Source of the DNA: an uncultured Tenacibaculum sp.
GTDB lineage: Bacteria > Bacteroidota > Bacteroidia > Flavobacteriales > Flavobacteriaceae
Direction: 5' to 3'
DNA length: 39,730 bases
Assembly (NCBI GenBank): GCA_937922085.1
Contig: CAKZVD010000110.1
Coordinates: forward strand, 1 to 39,730
Shown here: in pieces, positions 9,048-17,285 of the stretch
Numbering within the stretch: position 1 is the first letter of the stretch
Layout of the letters: every line of letters starts with the position of its first letter
Program-made: the position numbers and the translations under genes
The notes under the pieces: generated by a model
Told to the model about the DNA's origin: nothing
What the model saw: the letters and a program-made list of their open reading frames with translations, nothing else
Databases searched by the model: none

Positions 9048-9761
9048 ATGAATAAAAACGTCTATTTAGTAGAATTATTTCAAAAAGATTATAAAGAAAC
9101 GTGGGATTTACAAACTGAATTACTTAAAGGTATTGTTGATTTAAAAATTAGAAATAGAAGAGAAAACAAAAACTTAAAGACTGATAATTATTTTTTGTTT
9201 GTAGAGCACCCTCATGTTTATACACTTGGGAAAAGTGGAAGTATGAACAACTTATTATTAAATGAAGAACAATTAAAAAATAAAGAAGCTTCTTTTTATA
9301 AAATTAATAGAGGAGGGGATATAACGTATCATGGACCAGGGCAAATTGTTGGATATCCAATATTAGATTTAGAGAATTTTTTTACAGATATTCATAAGTA
9401 CTTACGCTTTTTAGAAGAAATGATTATTAAAGTTATAGGAGAGTATGGCCTTAAAGGTGAACGTAGTGAAGGTGAAACAGGAGTTTGGTTAGATGTTGGA
9501 ACTCCTTTTGCTAGAAAAATATGCGCTATGGGTATTAAAGCAAGTCGATGGGTAACCATGCATGGTTTTGCTTTAAATGTAAATACAGATTTGGGATATT
9601 TTGATAATATAATTCCTTGTGGAATAAAAGGAAAAGCGGTGACTTCTATGGAAGCTGAATTAGGAAAAAAAGTATCTTTAGAAGAGGTTAAGGGGAAAAT
9701 ATTAGAGCACTTTAAAAATTTATTTGAGATAAATGAGTACATAAAAAAAGCGAGCATTTAA
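9048..9761 (+). CDS. lipB: Lipoyl(octanoyl) transferase
   Basis: LipB moves octanoate from octanoyl-acyl carrier protein to the lipoyl domains of 2-oxoacid dehydrogenases and GcvH, the first step of lipoate synthesis in the cytosol. The signature RGGDITYHGPG is at residues 88-98. The catalytic dyad is K157 (RKICAMG) and C191 (IIPCGIKG). At 237 residues it is about normal length. lipA is not in the window. The start ATG follows an AT-rich 85-bp divergent spacer shared with the metalloprotease. The gene stands alone; its last codons form part of the terminator that follows. Confidence 0.96.
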   Translation: MNKNVYLVELFQKDYKETWDLQTELLKGIVDLKIRNRRENKNLKTDNYFLFVEHPHVYTLGKSGSMNNLLLNEEQLKNKEASFYKINRGGDITYHGPGQIVGYPILDLENFFTDIHKYLRFLEEMIIKVIGEYGLKGERSEGETGVWLDVGTPFARKICAMGIKASRWVTMHGFALNVNTDLGYFDNIIPCGIKGKAVTSMEAELGKKVSLEEVKGKILEHFKNLFEINEYIKKASI

Positions 9762-9775
9762 TAATACTCGCTTTT
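9746..9775. terminator. Terminator overlapping the lipB stop codon
   Basis: AAAAGCGAG (9746-9754) and CTCGCTTTT (9767-9775) are perfect complements with a 12-nt loop. The left arm is inside the last lipB codons (Lys-Ala-Ser) and the stop codon at 9759-9761 is in the loop. The A/T flanks let it serve both convergent genes. Confidence 0.85.
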
Positions 9776-9801
9776 CTAGATAATATATAATTTGGCTGTA
9801 A

Positions 9802-10446
9802 TTATTTTCTTGCTTTAATTTCGAAAGAAAAAGCAATTAAATCATTAATAGCTTTGTTTTTTAAGTTATCAAAGAATTTACCAGAACCGTATTGAACACC
9901 AAAGTCAGTTCTATCTACATTAAATACATCACTTTTAAAAGTAACATCGTTACCATTTTCTGTAATAGTTGTAGGAATTGTTATACTTTTTGTAATTCCT
10001 TTAATTGTTAAGTTACCAGTAACATGAAGTTTTCCTCCTTTTACTTCAGAACTAGCAATAACAAATTTAGCAGTAGAGAATTTTTCAACATTAAAAAAAT
10101 CTTCACCTTTTAAATGACCTTCTAAACCTGCTCTCTTTTTTGCATCTTCAATATCTAAGTTAGCAATAGATTTCATGTCAAGAACGAATTCACCAGCTTT
10201 TAAAACACCGTTTTCTATATCAAATAATCCTTTTTCAAGTGTAATAGTTCCGTTATGTCCTTCTCCAACAGGGTGAGCTCCTTTCCATGTAATTGTTGAC
10301 TCAGCAACATTTGCATTGTAAGAATTAATAGGATTCGTTACTTTTTTTTCAACTTTTACTTCTTCTTTAGTCTCAACTTTTTTTTCGCCTTTACAAGAAG
10401 TTAATGCTATTGCTACAACTGCTAATGATAAAATTAGTTTTTTCAT
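9802..10446 (-). CDS. YceI family lipoprotein
   Basis: The product is a 214-residue lipoprotein with the lipobox LTSC, so C18 would be lipidated. A Lys/Glu-rich linker (about 19-38) leads into a YceI-like domain (about 43-214), a lipocalin-fold barrel that binds long isoprenoid or amphiphilic ligands in known members. Typical strands are STITWKGAHPVG, FNVEKFSTAKF and FNVDRTDFGVQYGSG. It is likely attached to the inner or outer membrane, facing the periplasm. The exact ligand cannot be read off. It is transcribed alone, back to back with the end of lipB. Confidence 0.93.
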   Translation of the reverse strand: MKKLILSLAVVAIALTSCKGEKKVETKEEVKVEKKVTNPINSYNANVAESTITWKGAHPVGEGHNGTITLEKGLFDIENGVLKAGEFVLDMKSIANLDIEDAKKRAGLEGHLKGEDFFNVEKFSTAKFVIASSEVKGGKLHVTGNLTIKGITKSITIPTTITENGNDVTFKSDVFNVDRTDFGVQYGSGKFFDNLKNKAINDLIAFSFEIKARK

Positions 10447-10513
10447 TTTTTTAATTTTAGAATTTTAATTTATATTCCATGGCAAATATATATACTATTT
10501 ATTGCTTTAAAAA

Positions 10514-10966
10514 CTATTTTTTGTCTTTTGTATCGATTATAATCGTCACAGGACCATCATTTAATAACTCAACTTTCATATCTGCGCCAAATTCTCCAGT
10601 TTGTACTTTCTTGTTTAATTTTTTTTCAAACTCTGAAATAAATTGGTTATATATAGGGATCGCAAATTCCGGTTTTGAAGCTTTTATATAACTGGGTCTG
10701 TTTCCTTTTTTTGTAGAAGCTTGAAGTGTAAACTGACTAACAATTATGGCTTCTCCGTTTATATCTAATAAAGAAACATTCATACTATTATTTTCATCAT
10801 TAAAGATTCTTAGGTTTGCAATTTTACTTGTTAACCAATTAATATCTTCATATGTATCTGCATTTTCAATTCCTACTAAAATTAAAAGACCTTGATTTAT
10901 ATTAGCTATTTTTTTAGTAGCTACAGTTACACTTGCATGTGAAACTCTTTGTATAACAGCTTTCAT
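10514..10966 (-). CDS. dtd: D-aminoacyl-tRNA deacylase
   Basis: Dtd is a cytosolic proofreading enzyme that hydrolyses D-amino acids (and glycine mischarged on tRNA-Ala) from tRNA. The two family motifs are both present: SQFTLQAST (residues 78-86) and the Gly-cisPro motif in DGPVTI near residues 137-142. The length of 150 residues is typical. It begins 13 bp after rsgA on the same strand, so the two form an operon. The start MKAVIQRV is the standard beginning of the family. Confidence 0.96.
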   Translation of the reverse strand: MKAVIQRVSHASVTVATKKIANINQGLLILVGIENADTYEDINWLTSKIANLRIFNDENNSMNVSLLDINGEAIIVSQFTLQASTKKGNRPSYIKASKPEFAIPIYNQFISEFEKKLNKKVQTGEFGADMKVELLNDGPVTIIIDTKDKK

Positions 10967-10979
10967 AATTTAAATCTTG

Positions 10980-11930
10980 TTATTTTCCTGATAAAATATC
11001 TGTTCTATAATTTTCTTCTTCTCCTTCTAAAATTTGTAAATAACTTTTATAACGAGACCAAGATATTTCTTCATTTTCTAAAGCTTCTTTAACAGCACAA
11101 TTAGGCTCATTTATATGAATACAATTATTAAACTTACAATTTTGTTTTAAAGCAAAAAATTCAGGAAAATAATCACCTAACTCATCTTTATCCATATCAA
11201 CTACCCCAAATCCTTTTATACCTGGAGTGTCTATGATTTGCGCATCAAAACTTAAGTCGAACATTTCTGCAAAGGTAGTAGTATGTTGTCCTTGTTGATG
11301 TTGTTCAGAAATTTCTTTTGTTTTTAAATTTAATTGGGGTTCAATATTGTTTAATAGTGTAGTTTTTCCTACTCCAGAATGACCAGAAAACATACTTGTT
11401 TTATGAAGCATCATCTCTTTTATTAAAGCTACATTTTCTCCTGTTGTGGCAGATGTTTCAATACATTTGTAACCGATAGGTTCATAAATATCTTTTAGAT
11501 ATAATATTTCTGCTTTTTCTTCAATTTCATAGGTGTCAATTTTATTAAAAACAAGAATAGTTTCAATAGAATAAGCTTCTGCAGTTGCTAAAAAACGGTC
11601 TATAAAAGTGGTAAATGTTGGTGGATTGTTAATCGTAACTAAAAGGAAGACCTGATCTATATTCGAAGCAATTATATGAGTTTGCTTAGATAAATTAACA
11701 GATTTTCTAACTATTAAGTTTTTACGATCAAAAATAGTAATAATTACACCTGTTTCTTCATCGCTTTTGTTGTCTATTTCAAACTCAACCTTATCTCCAA
11801 CAGCAATAGGATTAGTACTTTTTATTCCTTTAAGTCTAAATTTTCCTTTAATCCTACATTTGTAAAAACTTTGATTTTCAGCTTTTACCCAATACCAACT
11901 TCCTGTTGATTTATATACCGTACCTACCAT
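10980..11930 (-). CDS. rsgA: Small ribosomal subunit biogenesis GTPase
   Basis: RsgA is a circularly permuted GTPase that checks late 30S ribosome assembly. An N-terminal OB-fold (about 1-75) is followed by the permuted G motifs: G4 NKID (129-132), G1 GHSGVGKTT (183-191) and G3 DTPG (234-237). A C-terminal zinc knuckle uses C265, C270, H272 and C278. The order G4-G1-G3 is the family hallmark. The length (316) is normal. The sequence CATCTTTG sits only 4 nt before the ATG, resembling a -7 box, but no -33 box accompanies it. Confidence 0.97.
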   Translation of the reverse strand: MVGTVYKSTGSWYWVKAENQSFYKCRIKGKFRLKGIKSTNPIAVGDKVEFEIDNKSDEETGVIITIFDRKNLIVRKSVNLSKQTHIIASNIDQVFLLVTINNPPTFTTFIDRFLATAEAYSIETILVFNKIDTYEIEEKAEILYLKDIYEPIGYKCIETSATTGENVALIKEMMLHKTSMFSGHSGVGKTTLLNNIEPQLNLKTKEISEQHQQGQHTTTFAEMFDLSFDAQIIDTPGIKGFGVVDMDKDELGDYFPEFFALKQNCKFNNCIHINEPNCAVKEALENEEISWSRYKSYLQILEGEEENYRTDILSGK

Positions 11931-12330
11931 ATAACAAAGATGGGAATAAAAAATGAAGGTAGAAGAAGTTATTCTTTTAATAAATTAACTATTTTTAAAT
12001 TATGAAAGTGGGATAACAGAGTGTTTAAATGAATAATTAGAGAAGTTTACCCTGATATTGCATGTTATTTATCTAAAATTAACATTTTATTAATTAAATA
12101 TTCAATGACAGGTAAATGTAAAAGAATATATTTGTTATGTTGTGTGTTAAGAATTAGCTAACTTTAGTACACAACTTCTAGCTAGGAAAAATGATAAAAC
12201 TGCCATGAATAATGTATACACTTTTTTATCAGTAAATTAATTTCTTATATTAAATGTTTAATAAAGAGTAGGCATATTTAGTGAGTGTCTTTAAATTGTT
12301 CACTAAAAAATTAACCGTAATATTTTAATT
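11931..12330 (+). promoter_or_regulatory. 400-bp intergenic region upstream of the double-glycine peptide gene
   Basis: No coding sequence is visible in this gap. One clear structure is an inverted repeat, TTTAGTGA at 12277-12284 and TCACTAAA at 12300-12307, with a 15-nt spacer and 24 bp before the peptide ATG. It could be an operator or a hairpin in the leader. A weak promoter-like pair is TAACTTTA at 12159-12166 with TTTG at 12131-12134, but the spacing is too long to trust. TTAACATTTTATTAATTAA near 12090 is low-complexity. Confidence 0.4.
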
Positions 12331-12522
12331 ATGAAAAAACAAATTTTAAATTTAGGAAACGCGTTAAATAGAGCGCAACAAAGACAAATTAATGGAGGAA
12401 ATGATGATTGTGGAGGGTGTATAGCCTATGCAGACTCTAGAGATGATGGAACAGATAGACAACTTGTAAAATGGAGTGCGGATTTAGAAAGTTGTAGATC
12501 AAAATCTTCTGAATGCCAGTAA
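12331..12522 (+). CDS. Double-glycine leader peptide (bacteriocin- or signal-like precursor)
   Basis: This small protein has 63 residues. Residues 1-23 (MKKQILNLGNALNRAQQRQI then NGG) look like a double-glycine leader, the type removed by C39-peptidase ABC exporters. The predicted mature part is 40 residues, starts NDDCGGC, and has four cysteines (C27, C30, C55, C62), enough for two disulfides or a maturase substrate. It has many Asp, Ser and Arg residues and is not hydrophobic like a pore former. The next genes, a GLPGLI protein and an outer-membrane receptor, start 126 bp on, behind a hairpin. No peptidase/exporter, maturase or immunity gene is in the window, so these would have to be elsewhere. 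It could be a bacteriocin, a peptide signal or a metal/cofactor carrier; the sequence does not decide. Confidence 0.75.
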   Translation: MKKQILNLGNALNRAQQRQINGGNDDCGGCIAYADSRDDGTDRQLVKWSADLESCRSKSSECQ

Positions 12523-12562
12523 ATAAATATTTAAAAGTGTAGTTTTTATTACATTTAAAAAT

Positions 12563-12607
12563 AATCATCATTGGGTTTTAATTATATGGAGCCTAATGAT
12601 GATTTTT
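12563..12607 (+). terminator. Hairpin after the peptide gene (terminator or attenuating stem)
   Basis: AATCATCATT (12563-12572) pairs perfectly with AATGATGATT (12595-12604). Two further G-C pairs are possible inside after one bulge, and Ts follow (12603-12607). Placed 40 bp after the peptide stop, it would end most transcripts there and let a fraction read into the GLPGLI and receptor genes, a usual way to make much precursor and little machinery. Confidence 0.65.
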
Positions 12608-12648
12608 AATATCTTTATCCTTCTCCTTAACCTCCTGAAAATATAAAA

Positions 12649-13377
12649 ATGAAAAAATTTATTTTATTAACCTTTTTATTCAATTTTAGTTTAATTTTTT
12701 CCCAAACAAATGGGAGAGTAACTTATAAAGCATTTTTCGCAATATCTGAGGCAACAGAAGAATTAAGAAATAAAAGTATAAAACATTACCAAGATTTATT
12801 AGATGAAGAAATGATGGCGGAAATGCTATCATTTAATCTTGATTTTAATAATAACGAATCCTTATTTTATTTATCAAAGAGCTTAATTTCAGAACATGAA
12901 AACCAAGATAGGAAAAATTATGTTACAGGGATGTTCTATGGTTATGATAAAATTTATGTAAGCAGAAATGAAGATAAATTGGTAGAACAATTGTATTATT
13001 CATTTGGTTTTTTACTTAAACATAGGAAAGCTAGTTTAGTAAAATGGAAATTAACCAAAGAAACAAAAAATATAAGTGGGTATAAATGTTATAAAGCTAC
13101 CTATACATATATTCAAAAATGGAGAGGAAGAGAGTTTCCTTGGAAAGTAGTAGCATGGTACAGCCCAGAGATACCATTGCCGTATGGTCCTATTCGTTAC
13201 AGTGGACTTCCAGGACTTATTTTAGAATTATCTGAAAATAAAAGAGGTTTTATTGTTGATAAAATAAAATTTTTAAATGAAGATGTGAAAATTAAAGAGC
13301 CTAATAAAGGAGAGTTACTAACAGAAGAAGAAATAAATAAAAGACATAAAAAAGCGAAAGAACAATTAAGTAATTAA
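12649..13377 (+). CDS. GLPGLI family secreted protein (third copy)
   Basis: This protein has 242 residues, with a signal peptide ending FSQ (residues 17-19). GLPGLI is at residues 186-191 in YSGLPGLILEL. The conserved KWKLTKETKNISGYKCYKA and AWYSPEIPLPYGP segments match those of the two copies at 1071-2845, though the overall sequence is quite diverged and lacks the Gly-rich patch. It lies between the double-glycine peptide and a second outer-membrane receptor, so it probably handles or docks the same substrate as that receptor. Biochemical function of the family is unknown. Confidence 0.9.
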   Translation: MKKFILLTFLFNFSLIFSQTNGRVTYKAFFAISEATEELRNKSIKHYQDLLDEEMMAEMLSFNLDFNNNESLFYLSKSLISEHENQDRKNYVTGMFYGYDKIYVSRNEDKLVEQLYYSFGFLLKHRKASLVKWKLTKETKNISGYKCYKATYTYIQKWRGREFPWKVVAWYSPEIPLPYGPIRYSGLPGLILELSENKRGFIVDKIKFLNEDVKIKEPNKGELLTEEEINKRHKKAKEQLSN

Positions 13378-13456
13378 TTAATAGAGTTATAATTAATGAA
13401 GTCGCCTGAAATTAAGTTTTTAGGTGAAATTATTATGTATATGTATTTTTATTCTA

Positions 13457-16141
13457 ATGAAGAACAACATAGTTAATAAAAGAAATAAATTCTGTTTTTT
13501 AATTCTCTTTTTTTCTCTAAATATTCATTGTCAAACTTTTTTTGGTACCGTAAAAGATACACTTGGTGTTCCTTTGCAAAATGCAAATGTAATAGCTGAA
13601 CCCATAGAAGAAGGAGAAGAATTAAGTTTTTCTATTACAGATCATTTAGGTAGGTATAGGTTAAAGTTAGAAAAAGATGTTTCATATACTATTACTATAT
13701 CATATATCGGGTATATTACTAAAACTTACCGAACAGTTGTTAATTTTTCTAAAAAAGAATACCATTTTATACTTAAACAGAAAGAAGAATTACTTAACGA
13801 AATAGTAATAAAGTATAAACATGCAGCACCCATTATTGTAAAAAAGGATACGCTTATTTATGATGTAAATTCTTTTAAAAATGGGAAAGAATTCAAGATG
13901 ATTGAAGTGCTAGAGAAAATGCCAGGCTTTGAAGTAGAGGAAAATGGAACTGTAAAAGTTCAAGGTAAAAAAGTAACTAAAATGTTAGTTGAAAATAAAC
14001 CTTTTTTTGGAGGTAGTACCAAACTAGCAATAGAAAATATTCCTGCAGATGCTTTAGATAAAATAGAAGTGATCGATAATTTTAATGAGGTCGCTTTTTT
14101 AAAACAGGTTTCTGATAGTAAAGATATGATAATTAATGTAAAATTAAAAAAAAACAAGAAAGAATTTGTTTTTGGAGATGTTGAAGCTGGAGCAGAAATA
14201 GCGGAAGATAACGGGTTTTATTCATTGCATTCTGCGTTGTTTTCGTATAACAAAAGAACGAACTTAAGTTTTATAGGAGATCTTAATAATATAGGAAAAC
14301 GTTCTTTTTCATTTGAAGATGTAATGCGTTTTCAAAATGTTAAGAGTAGTTTTATTGATAGCAGAAAAAATCAAACAAATCTTTCAAATTTTGCTAGGGA
14401 TAACAGTAATGTACTTAGAAGTAAGTCGCAATTTTCTGCATTAAATACGAGTTTTGAATTAAGTTCTAAACTTACTATTGATAGTTATGGTATATTTTCG
14501 AAACTTAGTACAGTTGGTAAAGAAGAAGAGGATATAAAATACTTACAGGTTAATTCATTCTCTTCTGAAAATAGAATCTACGATAGAGAAAATAAAGAGT
14601 TATTAGCTATTGGAAGTTTAAAATTGAATTATTCTCCTAGTGTTAATTCAAGAGTTGTTTATAATTTTCAATTTCAAAATTCTGTACCAGAAGAAGATGA
14701 GGAATTTAAGTCAATTTTTAATAATCAATTAATGACACTCCAAACAAAAGAAGAGGCACATGTTAATGAATTAAAGCAATTTTTAGAGTGGCATAAGAAA
14801 TACAACAATAAACATATTACTACTTTTGTTTTTAATCAGAATTATCAAAATAAAAGAGAGAAAAGAAATTGGCTTAGTAATAATCCAATCTTAAACCAAT
14901 ATATTCCTTTTGAAAAAGAGAATGTATACAATTTAAATCAAATTAAAAGAGTTGAAAATAATACTATTGATGCATTAATTAAACATTACTGGGTTGCTCA
15001 TGATTTACATCATTTTTATTTTAATGTAGGAAACAACTTAGAAATTACAAATTTGAAAACTTCAGAGCAACAATTATTGAGTAATAATATGATTGTTGAT
15101 TTTTCTAATAACAAATTTGGAAATGATATAAAATATTTTTTAAATGATTTTTATATAGGACTTGAATATAAATTTAAGATTAAAAAATGGGAGAATAAAT
15201 TATCTTTATATAATCATTTTTTTAGTTTAATGACACAACAAACAGATAACTATCGTATAAATACATTGTTAATTGAACCAAAATGGAATAGTGAATACGA
15301 GTTTAATCCTACAGAAAATTTAGCATTAGAATATAAGTTTTCGAATGAGTTTCCGAATGCAAATCAATTTCTGGAACAATTCACTTTAATAAATTATAAC
15401 ACTATATTTAAAGGGAATTCTTTGTTAAGGAATGAGAAATTTCATAACGCAAAATTGCGATATTCTAAATACAACATGTATAAAGGATTAATTATTAGGG
15501 CTGATGTAGATTATAATAAAAAAATAAGAACTATTAGGAATCAACTTAAGTTAACAGGTATAGATCAATTTATAACTCCAGTAATAACGAATAACCCTGA
15601 AATTAATTTAAAAGTTTCAGGAATGTTAGAGAAACAAGTTAATAAATTTAGGTTGTCATTTAGAGCGTCATTAAGATGGTTTGATTTTATACAAACGATA
15701 AATGATAGAGCGAGTATAAATCAAAGTAATAATCAAAATTTAGAATTTAAAATTAGAACGGCTGATAAAAAATTACCAAGAATAGGTATTCGTTATAAAA
15801 AAATATTCAGTCAATTTAACGGATTAACGAATTCTTCATTGACTTCTGATAGGATTAAGCTTAATACAAGTACAGATTTTTTGAAATCTTTTACGTTTAA
15901 AGCAAATTTTGAAGTTACATATGCCAAAAATCAAAATGACCAAATAAATAGGTACCAAATAGCAAATGCTTCTTTAAATTATAAAAAAAGAAATTACCCT
16001 TTAAGTTTTGAAGTTTCTGCTCAAAATTTTCTAAATAATAATTTAAAAATAAATAATAGTTTTTCTGATTTTATAATATCAAGTAATAAAACATATACTT
16101 TACCAAGAATAGTAATGTTTACTTTTAGATACAAGATTTAA
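13457..16141 (+). CDS. TonB-receptor-like outer membrane beta-barrel protein (second copy)
   Basis: The 894-residue product uses the ATG at 13457, which gives a normal signal peptide (basic MKNNIVNKRNK, hydrophobic core, ending HCQ). An in-frame GTG at 13424 would add 11 residues and looks less likely. A carboxypeptidase-regulatory-like domain follows, then a plug-like region with EVLEKMPGFEVEENG and IENIPADALDKIEVI, then a long barrel ending FTFRYKI. The plug motif parallels the receptor at 2864-5590, so the two are paralogues. Its position directly after the double-glycine peptide and GLPGLI genes suggests it binds, imports or releases that peptide; this is inference from context. Confidence 0.87.
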   Translation: MKNNIVNKRNKFCFLILFFSLNIHCQTFFGTVKDTLGVPLQNANVIAEPIEEGEELSFSITDHLGRYRLKLEKDVSYTITISYIGYITKTYRTVVNFSKKEYHFILKQKEELLNEIVIKYKHAAPIIVKKDTLIYDVNSFKNGKEFKMIEVLEKMPGFEVEENGTVKVQGKKVTKMLVENKPFFGGSTKLAIENIPADALDKIEVIDNFNEVAFLKQVSDSKDMIINVKLKKNKKEFVFGDVEAGAEIAEDNGFYSLHSALFSYNKRTNLSFIGDLNNIGKRSFSFEDVMRFQNVKSSFIDSRKNQTNLSNFARDNSNVLRSKSQFSALNTSFELSSKLTIDSYGIFSKLSTVGKEEEDIKYLQVNSFSSENRIYDRENKELLAIGSLKLNYSPSVNSRVVYNFQFQNSVPEEDEEFKSIFNNQLMTLQTKEEAHVNELKQFLEWHKKYNNKHITTFVFNQNYQNKREKRNWLSNNPILNQYIPFEKENVYNLNQIKRVENNTIDALIKHYWVAHDLHHFYFNVGNNLEITNLKTSEQQLLSNNMIVDFSNNKFGNDIKYFLNDFYIGLEYKFKIKKWENKLSLYNHFFSLMTQQTDNYRINTLLIEPKWNSEYEFNPTENLALEYKFSNEFPNANQFLEQFTLINYNTIFKGNSLLRNEKFHNAKLRYSKYNMYKGLIIRADVDYNKKIRTIRNQLKLTGIDQFITPVITNNPEINLKVSGMLEKQVNKFRLSFRASLRWFDFIQTINDRASINQSNNQNLEFKIRTADKKLPRIGIRYKKIFSQFNGLTNSSLTSDRIKLNTSTDFLKSFTFKANFEVTYAKNQNDQINRYQIANASLNYKKRNYPLSFEVSAQNFLNNNLKINNSFSDFIISSNKTYTLPRIVMFTFRYKI

Positions 16142-16142
16142 T

Positions 16143-16173
16143 AAAAAAAAAGCGCCTTTTGGCGCTTTTTTTT
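16143..16173. terminator. Strong bidirectional terminator
   Basis: AGCGCC (16151-16156) and GGCGCT (16161-16166) form a GC-rich stem with a TTTT loop, extended by A9 before and T8 after. It starts 2 bp after the second receptor gene and also serves the convergent aromatic operon. Confidence 0.95.
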
Positions 16174-16190
16174 AGATAAAAAAAAATAGA

Positions 16191-17273
16191 TTATCCGTTT
16201 ATTATTTTTTTCTGATGGTTAATACTTTCTTGATGTATTGCTTTAAATATTTTTAAAACAAACTCTTCACTAAGGTTGTTTTGTTCACCTTCAAGAATCA
16301 TTTTGCCTAAAATTTCGTTCCAACGTTTCGTTTGTAAAATGGCAACATTTTTCTCTTTCTTAAGAGCTCCAATTTTATCAGAAATTTTCATTCGTTTACC
16401 TAGCATATCAGTTAATTGATGATCTACTACGTCTATTTGAGTTCTCAAGGTATTTAACGCATTTTTATAATCAGCTTCAGTATCTGTAGTTTTTCTGATC
16501 TTTAAATCAATCATCATTTGAATTAGCGATGTAGGTGTAATTTGTTGTTTCGCATCACTCCAAGCGTTATCTGGGTCATAATGAGTTTCTACCATTAACC
16601 CATCAAAATTTAAATCTAATGCAGTTTGACAAATGTCGAAAATAATATCTCTTCTACCAGCAATATGAGAAGGATCACAAATTAAAGGTAAATCTGGAAA
16701 ACGATTTTGTAATTCAATAGGAATTTGCCATTCTGGATTGTTACGGTATCTTGTTTTTTCGTACGTAGAAAAACCTCTATGTATTGCACCTAGTTTTGTA
16801 ATATCGGCAGTATAAAGTCTTTCAAGAGCGCCTAGCCAAAGTGGTAAATCTGGATTTATAGGGTTTTTAACTAGTACTATTTTATCAGTACCTTTTAAAG
16901 CATCTGCGATCTCTTGAATAATAAAAGGACTTACTGTTGTTCTTGCTCCAATCCATAAAACATCAATGTCATGTTTTAAAGCCAATTCAACATGTGTTTT
17001 GTTAGCTACCTCAGTAGTAGTTAACATTCCTGTCTCTTTCTTTGCTGTTTGTAACCATTTTAGCCCTAAAGCACCAACACCTTCAAAATTACCAGGTCTT
17101 GTTCTTGGTTTCCATATACCTGCTCTTAATATTGAAGCATCTGTATCTTTTAATTCATGTGCAATTTTAAGTAATTGATCCTCTGTTTCGGCACTACAAG
17201 GACCTGCAATTACTAATGGATGATTTAATTTAAAATCATCTAACCATGTTCTTAACTCTTTTTTGTTTTCCAT
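16191..17273 (-). CDS. Bifunctional DAHP synthase / chorismate mutase
   Basis: The enzyme joins phosphoenolpyruvate and erythrose 4-phosphate to DAHP, the entry to the shikimate pathway, and rearranges chorismate to prephenate. Residues about 1-260 are a DAHP synthase of the compact (KDO8P-like) class, with AGPCSAE near residue 23, KPRTRPGNFEG, and DPSHIAGRRD. Residues about 265-360 are an AroQ-type helical chorismate mutase (LRTQIDVVDHQLTDMLGKRM, KIGALKKEKNV). The fusion, 360 residues long, is usual in Bacteroidetes. It is the last gene of the Phe/Tyr operon, 12 bp after tyrA, so it should follow the attenuator upstream of pheA. Confidence 0.96.
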   Translation of the reverse strand: MENKKELRTWLDDFKLNHPLVIAGPCSAETEDQLLKIAHELKDTDASILRAGIWKPRTRPGNFEGVGALGLKWLQTAKKETGMLTTTEVANKTHVELALKHDIDVLWIGARTTVSPFIIQEIADALKGTDKIVLVKNPINPDLPLWLGALERLYTADITKLGAIHRGFSTYEKTRYRNNPEWQIPIELQNRFPDLPLICDPSHIAGRRDIIFDICQTALDLNFDGLMVETHYDPDNAWSDAKQQITPTSLIQMMIDLKIRKTTDTEADYKNALNTLRTQIDVVDHQLTDMLGKRMKISDKIGALKKEKNVAILQTKRWNEILGKMILEGEQNNLSEEFVLKIFKAIHQESINHQKKIING

Positions 17274-17285
17274 TTGGATTCACTT

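Noticed and set aside
11935..11942. CATCTTTG 4 nt before rsgA, and TACCTTTG at 956-963 4 nt before the kinase ATG, as leaderless promoters
   Set aside because: The -7-like boxes lack -33 partners at proper spacing; possible, but not supported enough to annotate.
13403..13427. Imperfect hairpin TCGCCTGAAA / TTTTTAGGTGA before the second barrel gene
   Set aside because: It depends on G-T pairs and has no T-run after it, so no clear role.
13424..13456. GTG start adding 11 residues to the second barrel protein
   Set aside because: The ATG at 13457 yields a standard signal peptide; the extension places a hydrophobic run before a basic segment.
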